Translations under genes and position numbers: made by a program
The notes under the pieces: model-generated
What the model was told of the DNA's origin: nothing
Database searches by the model: none
The model's input: the letters and a program-made list of their open reading frames with translations, nothing else
NCBI GenBank assembly: GCA_035771175.1
Contig: CM069613.1
Location: 5,514,001 to 5,578,000, forward strand
DNA length: 64,000 nucleotides
Reading direction: 5' to 3'
Source: Paratinospora sagittata
Lineage: Eukaryota; Streptophyta; Magnoliopsida; Ranunculales; Menispermaceae
Part shown: positions 58,339-64,000 of the stretch, one piece after another
Layout of the letters: each line of letters starts with the position of its first letter
Position numbering within the stretch: position 1 is the stretch's first letter

Positions 58339-59735
58339 TTTCTACTTTATTTCTTTGTAAAATTGATATTTACGCTAGATGTAAACTTTCTAGCAGAGTA
58401 ATTTTGACTGTGGGAGCCGTTTTACGGCGTTTTCAAAAATTGGGGTTTTGACCCAATATGAATAAAAATCCGCGAGAAAGGTAGAAAAACGTTCCCTAAA
58501 CTCTCGGGACCCCGAATATGTTGTTAGATTCAATTTTATGATTTTTGGAGACCATTTGACAATTTTAATACAATTTACAACTTTCGAATGAATAGTGATA
58601 TGAATAGTGAATAGTACTGTGAACAGTGAATAGTAAAAAATGAATAGTATTATGAACAGTGAATAGTGAATAGTAAAAGTGAATAGTACTGTGAACAATG
58701 ATTTGATATTTGTAAATGATGATTCTCATGATACTCTATGGATAATTTCAGTGTTTAAATTGAGGCTTAAGGGCATGGATAAACGCTTTTGAGGAAGCAA
58801 TGACGTTTATTGTTGCTCAATTTTAGAGGTTGGCTTAGAAAACCCACTGTGAGTATAGTTTCCTTAACTTGGTTCTTGTATGACATTATACATATATAAA
58901 ATGTTTGATTGTATGCATGGTATATTTATATATACATTGAGTTTTATGGATCATACAAACTGATTTTAACAATTAAAGTTTGAAATGATGAGGTTTTGCG
59001 AATCCTCATTGTCATTTCGTTAGGAATTAGACCCGGATGAGGTTTTGCGAGTCCTCATTGTCAGTAGGTCTGTCCTAACAAGGGTTGCGATTCTTGAAAT
59101 GACTGTGAATTGGGTGATAAGAAGCTGTGTCTACCTTGTACGGCCATATAAGGGTTAGACCCGCTCTCTTGCCTTGCGGAGGAGGGAGATTGTGCATTAT
59201 GTTCTTAAAATTTTATGCAATTTATGTTGTTGACTAAGCTGTTGTTTGCTCACCCCATTTCCTCCAATATTTCAGGTATTGAGTCAAAGGGAAAAAGAAA
59301 ACTCCGTGAGTGATAATCACGTGAACCTTGTCTGGTACGTGTGGGTATGCTTGGCGGAAATATGTCATATTTTTGTTATTTTAATATGTATAATTATCAC
59401 ACACTATATATATGTAATATCACCTAGATGGGTTGTGTGGTAATATTATATACTGCTTGAGGATGATGAAATGAGATGATCATAGATATTTATCAGATGA
59501 GACTTTAATTTGTGGAATGAATGGAATAAATGTGAGTGGAATGATTATCTATATATATTTGATTTGATTTGATGTGTGGTATATGAAAAAAAATAAAAAT
59601 TAATGTAACTTTTGAGAATTATTGTAAGACTACGTGAAGGCTGATAGTGTATTATATACTGTATACGAATATGTGCAGTGTATAGTATATTGTGCCGGTC
59701 ATGACGTCAGCCTACGTCAGAGGCGTCGTGACACT
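58339..59735 (+). repeat. LTR-like repeat sequence ending CGTCGTGACA
   Basis: Non-coding. Contains the GTGAATAGT array, two copies of GATGAGGTTTTGCGA(A/G)TCCTCATTGTCA (58987 and 59035), and ends GAGGCGTCGTGACA at 59735, a style common for Gypsy LTR ends. With TGTCACACCC at 57367 it could form one long solo LTR, but I found no matching flanking duplication. Confidence 0.4.
58586..58700 (+). repeat. GTGAATAGT short tandem array
   Basis: About eleven imperfect units of (GT)GAATAGTA and GTGAACAGT. Irregular spacing and lack of distinct spacers rule out a CRISPR array. Confidence 0.8.
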
Positions 59736-60535
59736 CAGGCTGTTTCCACTTAGCCAACCACTATTGTTGGTTTATGCATCATTGCTTTGATAAGTCAAAT
59801 GGGTTGTTGCAAAAAAAAGAAAAAGAAAAAAACATTGACTTGCTTTGATAGTTATTTTTTAGTAATTAATATATGTGTGTGACTGTGTGTGTACGTTATA
59901 ATGCCAAAAGTTTTAAAACTCATTGTGTGATTATTTTTACCAGTCTTTCTTAAAAACCTATAGTTGTTTTAAGTTTTAAAATATAGTTTTAATAAAATAA
60001 AAGGTAATATAGTTTAAACCATTTAACTTTTTTTCCACTACTTTCACATTTTCTCCACTTTTTAATTTCAAAATATAATTTTACTAATATAATGAGTAAT
60101 AAAATAATTTAACAATTAACTTTTTCCACTACTTCCTCAATTCAATCCCTCCACTTTCTTAGACTTAAAATTGGTAATGTCCACTTTCTTTATCCCTTAT
60201 TAATTATTTTTAATATATAAAGATATTTTTGTCTTTTTAATTTCTTAATTTAAAATATATAATATTTATCAGCAAAATAATAAAAATTATATACAACGCA
60301 CACCTACACTAAAGTGTGTGTAGAATACCCACCGGAGTAGAATGATATACTTATATATATAAGAACATTTTAAGTATGTATAGATCAAAATAATACTCTA
60401 ACATGGATATGGAGAAGTTTTTTTTTTTCTGAAAAAAATACATTAAGACCTAAAATAAGTTGTAACATACACTATTTTATAAAATAAGTTTAAAAAATAC
60501 ATTATATGTCCCAAAATCCTCTTCATTTGGACAAT
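59736..60535. other. AT-rich intergenic sequence
   Basis: No gene recognised. The stretch 59950-60330, ending CAACGCACACCTACACTAAAGTGTGTGTAG, may be an unclassified non-autonomous element. Confidence 0.35.
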
Positions 60536-60539
60536 AATC

Positions 60540-60802
60540 AGCGAGCTGCCTTCACGGATGATGAATCACTTTCTAATCCATCCACCGGGATACCCATTTC
60601 AAGAGCCATCTCCATGCCGAAGCAAGTAGCTATAGTAATTCAGCCGAAAGACTGACATCATACTGGGGAATTTATTAGACATTGTGGCAATAATAACCCA
60701 AGAGAGTCCCTGATTATGGCACCAACTCCAACAACCCCTACAGTTTTTGATTTGACTGGCATCAACATTCATTTTCAAATTATTGAGAGTAGGGGAATCC
60801 AT
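60540..60802 (-). pseudogene. LINE-type RNase H domain fragment
   Basis: The minus-strand frame from 60802 starts LKMNVDAS, the opening of the RNase H domain at the end of plant L1 LINEs (same motif at 41155 in the intact-order LINE), and continues to SVFRLNYYS. After a one-base shift it goes on as MEMALEMGIPVDGLESDS. A short relic. Confidence 0.6.
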
Positions 60803-60813
60803 GACCGTACTTC

Positions 60814-61237
60814 ATTGCCACAAAAAAAATATTAAAAAAAAATTATAAATATTATTGAAATAGAAAAAATGACTAATTAGTATTAAGACGATCAATCAAC
60901 ACTTAATCAACAAATAACGTGACACCATATGAATCCTGAATCTACTAACTGGTGCCACCTTAGAAATGTCTTTTAAATTAAATGCGTCTTCGTAAAAGAT
61001 ACCTTCATTTATTTTTATTTTTATTAAAAAAATTTAGTGACACCCATTCACCAAAAGATACCTTCATTTATTTTTATTTTTATTAAAAAAATTTTGTGAC
61101 ACCCATTCACCAGATCTAGAATCTATATGGCGCTATATCATCTGTTAACTGAGTGTTGATTGGTCAATTTATAACAAATAGGTCAATATTTCTATTTCAA
61201 AAGTATTTGTAAATTTTTTTTAATTTTATGTGACAAT
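60814..61237. mobile_element. MITE with very long terminal inverted repeats (Mutator-like)
   Basis: The left 170 bp (from ATTGCCACAAAAAAA) and the reverse complement of the right 130-170 bp (ATTGTCACATAAAAT) align over GAAATAGAAA, GATCAATCAACACT and CACCATAT-type blocks. No coding. A target duplication was not found, so the Mutator-like label rests on TIR length only. It abuts the RNase H relic. Confidence 0.55.
60994..61111. repeat. 59-bp tandem duplication inside the long-TIR MITE
   Basis: Two copies, 60994-61052 and 61053-61111, differ at about one base. They are far more alike than the TIRs, so the duplication is recent. Confidence 0.9.
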
Positions 61238-62900
61238 CAAGTCAAAAGTCAAAAGTCAAAGATTATTGAATCTCACTCCACCCTTTGACATTGAAGCTAA
61301 CTGAAACTCGTATAAATAATTAAACTGCAACTCTTCTTGAAAGGCCAACAGCCTCAAAACTTTTTTCTCCAACTTTAACACCATTTCTTTTTATCCTATT
61401 GGCCAACAATAGGAAGGAATATACGTTGGGATCACCCACATTAGTTAAAGCTGTTTTAGAGTAAAATTATTCTCACATGCCCTTGAAATAAAAAGGTAGT
61501 TAAGTTGGAGAAGAAGATGCTAGTTAGAGACATATATAGGCACAAATGATCGATGACATCTTGTATAACAATGCTAGCTATATATGTGGTGACCATATAC
61601 ATATATAGTAACATAGTACTTGCTTCTAGTGCCTCTGGCTCTTTAGTACTCTTATCAAGATCAATGCTATAACTATGCATGGGAAAACGTTATTGTGCAT
61701 ATCTTTTCCAAACCTATTATATATATATATATATATGTCCCTTTTTTCTCTTCATTGGTTGATGTGCATGCGCGGACTGTGCATGTATATGTAGTGATAG
61801 ATAGCTAGCACTGATGGTCCTTGAGCCATCCGTGCCATGATCAGCCCATCAACATGAGCCTCCCGTGACTCCCATGACCCTTTATTTACACACCACTATA
61901 CTAACTTTAACTTTAGAGAGGGACCCATATATTTATTTATATTGACCCAATTATATGTACCGTATAACTCATTTATGGTGAGATATATGTCAGTCTCATA
62001 AAGAAGATAATATATACATATATTTCTTTACTATGCCTATATATATATATATATATATATATTAATGAACACTAGCTATTATCATGATATTATACTTACA
62101 ATAATATTTATAATCTTCATCTTCTTTATATAAATATATATATGAGTAGTGGTTCTATATACAATAATTTCTACATCAAGCTAAATTAAGCATGAAAGTA
62201 AAACACCAACAAAAGGAGTCCCGTATATTGTGCCATTTATTTATATAATTAATTACATTACGTCTTTTTTTTAATATTTTAAAAAAATATTTTATGTACA
62301 TTAAATACTAATAATATTATTTTTTAATGTTATCACCTAGCTCTTTTAGATATTTTAAGAATACACATATATTGCACAATATCTTTAATATCTAACAGAG
62401 ATTGAGTGCTAACATAAAAAAATAACGTGATACCCAACATAACTTTAGCATTACTCAATACTTTAATATATATAGTCAACTCTATGTCTTATTGTAATAA
62501 TGGACCAATCAGATTTAACAAGTAAAATAATCTCACCCACATGCCTCTCTTTCCTCGTCCCCACATCTCAAATAATAAGATAAATCGTTTTGGTTTTGTA
62601 TTAATAAATTTCTCAAACCAACATATTTGTTAATAGTAACGATACTTAATGGATTTAAATATTTAGAACATTATATATATAGTCCAAATCATCTATATTA
62701 ATTAATAATAATGATAAATTGGACTCATCATAATAATGATAATTAATTAGAATTTTATTTCAAATTAATTCTCTTCTTAAAATAGTCTCTAATAAAAACC
62801 ATTTCATTCATTATTTATTTCAAATTAATTTTCTTCTTAAAACAGCGTGTAATAAATTATTAATAATAATGGTGAGGAGCATTAAATTAAGTTCACCGTA
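61238..62900. other. AT-rich intergenic sequence
   Basis: No gene recognised. TA-dinucleotide runs at about 61719-61737 and 62038-62061. Confidence 0.45.
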
Positions 62901-63566
62901 TAACCAGCACCCTCCGCACACACAAATCCCACGTGGCACATTTAATTAGCATGAGAAAAACGCAATTAAATCATCAAACAAAAACGCATCAAAGATCAGA
63001 TTTTGCTCCAAAGCCGAAGCCGGGAATAAAGAAAAAAAGAAAAACGCATATTAATCCAACGGCAGGCACTCACCCAACCCTCCATCATTCTTGGAACAAA
63101 ACGCCACCTGTCCTACAAATGGGTCCCACACACAATAATAAAACGTGATTGTTGTGTTGTAGGTACGGTGAGGTTGCAGGGGATCAGTGGAAAAGACGAT
63201 AAGTTTGATGGGAGGAGTGACACGTGGCAAAGGTTGAGTAATAAAAGCGGGAAGAGAAGAGAGAGAGAGAGAGAGAGAGAGAAAAAAGGGCGTTATTTTT
63301 AACCGTTTTGCGTCTCGACAGGGGTGAGGTGGTGGTAGGGTCGGGTTGTGTTATGTTGTGTGGGCACCAGAAATTAAAAAAAAAAAAAAAAGTAAATAAA
63401 ATCATCTTTCATCTTTCATCTTTCATCATCTTCTTCTTCTTTCCCGCCTTGCGGTTCTCTTGAATTTTTCTTTAGCGACTCTGTGGAAGCGAATAACGAA
63501 AAGAAAAAGAGAAAGAGAGACCTCTGAGCTCTTCTCTTGTAGCTTTTTTTTGTTTTTGTTTTATGA
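62901..63566 (+). promoter_or_regulatory. Promoter and leader of the TSO1-like gene
   Basis: Contains a (GA)n run (63252-63282), an AACCGTT site (63301-63307; its complement AACGGTT carries the mitotic MSA core AACGG), a TCTTTCATCT/CTTCTT pyrimidine-rich block (63400-63440) and TTTCCCGCC (63440-63448), a consensus E2F site. No TATA box is clear, as is common for cell-cycle genes. An ATG at 63563, out of frame, opens a 19-codon upstream frame overlapping the main start. Confidence 0.5.
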
Positions 63567-63629
63567 ATGAATGTTATGGAGAGTACGCCGGAGAAGAAGC
63601 AGATGACAAATCCGATTTCTAAATTCGAG
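63567..63629 (+). CDS. First exon of a probable TSO1-like CXC-domain (tesmin/LIN54-type) gene, truncated by the window end
   Basis: ATG 63567 (or the in-frame ATG at 63576) encodes MNVMESTPEKKQMTNPISKFE, then a donor GAG|GTGATG. Plant TSO1/TCX proteins typically begin with a short peptide of the MDTPEK...PISKFED type followed by an intron, and the donor falls at the expected place. The CXC DNA-binding domains would lie beyond the window. The next 370 bp are intron, starting with a GAT/GGT repeat. The call rests on about 20 residues plus the start context, so it is tentative. Confidence 0.55.
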
Positions 63630-63667
63630 GTGATGATGATGATGATGATGGTGATGGTGGTGGTGGT
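63630..63667 (+). repeat. (GAT)n/(GGT)n microsatellite at the intron start
   Basis: TGATGATGATGATG followed by GGTGGTGG directly after the donor site; a slippage-prone array touching a splice site. Confidence 0.8.
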
Positions 63668-64000
63668 TTCGGTTTTTCACTGTTTTGGATGATTTTAAAC
63701 TTTGATTTTGTTTTTGTTGATGTTTTATGGTTGGTTCTGGTTTGTGGTTTTTTTTTTTTTTTGAATTTTGCTTATCTTGAGATTTGTTGTTCAGTTGTTG
63801 TGAAGAAGAATCATTTTTAACTGATGTGTGTTAATAATTAGGAGATTACTTTCTGCTTGTGTAGCTAAATAAGTAGGGTTTTTATTTTTTGGAGTTTGAG
63901 GAGTGGGTATTATTAGGGCTGTGATTTAGTTGACTTGTTCTGGGAGATTCATTTTCCTTGTTTTTCAAGTTAGGTTTTGTTAAATTTGCAGAATTTTACT

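Noticed and set aside
58586..58700. GAATAGT repeats as a CRISPR-like array
   Set aside because: Units are short and abutting with no unique spacers, and the DNA is clearly eukaryotic.
57366..59735. One long solo LTR, TGTCACACCC to CGTCGTGACA
   Set aside because: The ends fit, but flanking 5 bp do not match and the left part is better explained by repeated tRNA-headed units; kept only as an alternative.

Overview
This is nuclear DNA of a flowering plant, most likely a eudicot with a transposon-rich genome. The genes have GT-AG introns, teloboxes and TATA boxes. They encode plant proteins (S-methylmethionine-dependent homocysteine methyltransferase, mitochondrial methylcrotonoyl-CoA carboxylase alpha subunit, a TSO1-like start). 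The repeats are typical plant families: Copia and LTR relics, L1 and RTE LINEs, hAT and Mutator-like MITEs, a TRIM, SINE-like units and an endogenous caulimovirid. I cannot name the species. All gene models are my own splice-by-splice reading, without transcript support.

Layout. (1) 1-20295, plus strand: a small two-exon gene (169 aa, acidic-serine N-terminus, conserved C-terminus) whose 97-nt first coding exon is separated from its second by an 18.8-kb intron. That intron holds a full-length Copia element (1311-9082, 5-bp target duplication) with a nested hAT MITE, two tandem palindromes built from another Copia element (9231-12770), LTR relics, an L1 fragment, an RTE LINE fragment and a SINE-like unit. 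(2) 20850-31998, minus strand, convergent with the first gene: homocysteine S-methyltransferase, 7 exons, 344 aa. Its 8.9-kb first intron contains two inverted arms (about 3.7 kb each) of an endogenous plant pararetrovirus. (3) 32200-41662: AT-rich spacer, then an L1 LINE (about 35610-41662) whose ORF1 is split by a hAT-type MITE. (4) 42424-56374, minus strand: MCCA, 16 exons, 738 aa. Its introns carry RTE LINE relics, an LTR, foldback repeats, a TIM23 retropseudogene and a complete 313-bp TRIM. (5) 56460-62900: a SINE/LTR-like cluster and a long-TIR MITE in AT-rich DNA. (6) 62900-64000, plus strand: promoter and first exon of a probable TSO1-like CXC gene, with an E2F-type site.

The host genes do not form an operon or cluster. 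Two serve amino-acid metabolism (methionine regeneration in the cytosol, leucine breakdown in mitochondria), but nothing in the sequence links them. The most unusual structure is the head-to-head pararetrovirus pair inside a transcribed intron. Its pre-mRNA could fold into a multi-kilobase virus-derived hairpin, a plausible but untested source of small RNAs.
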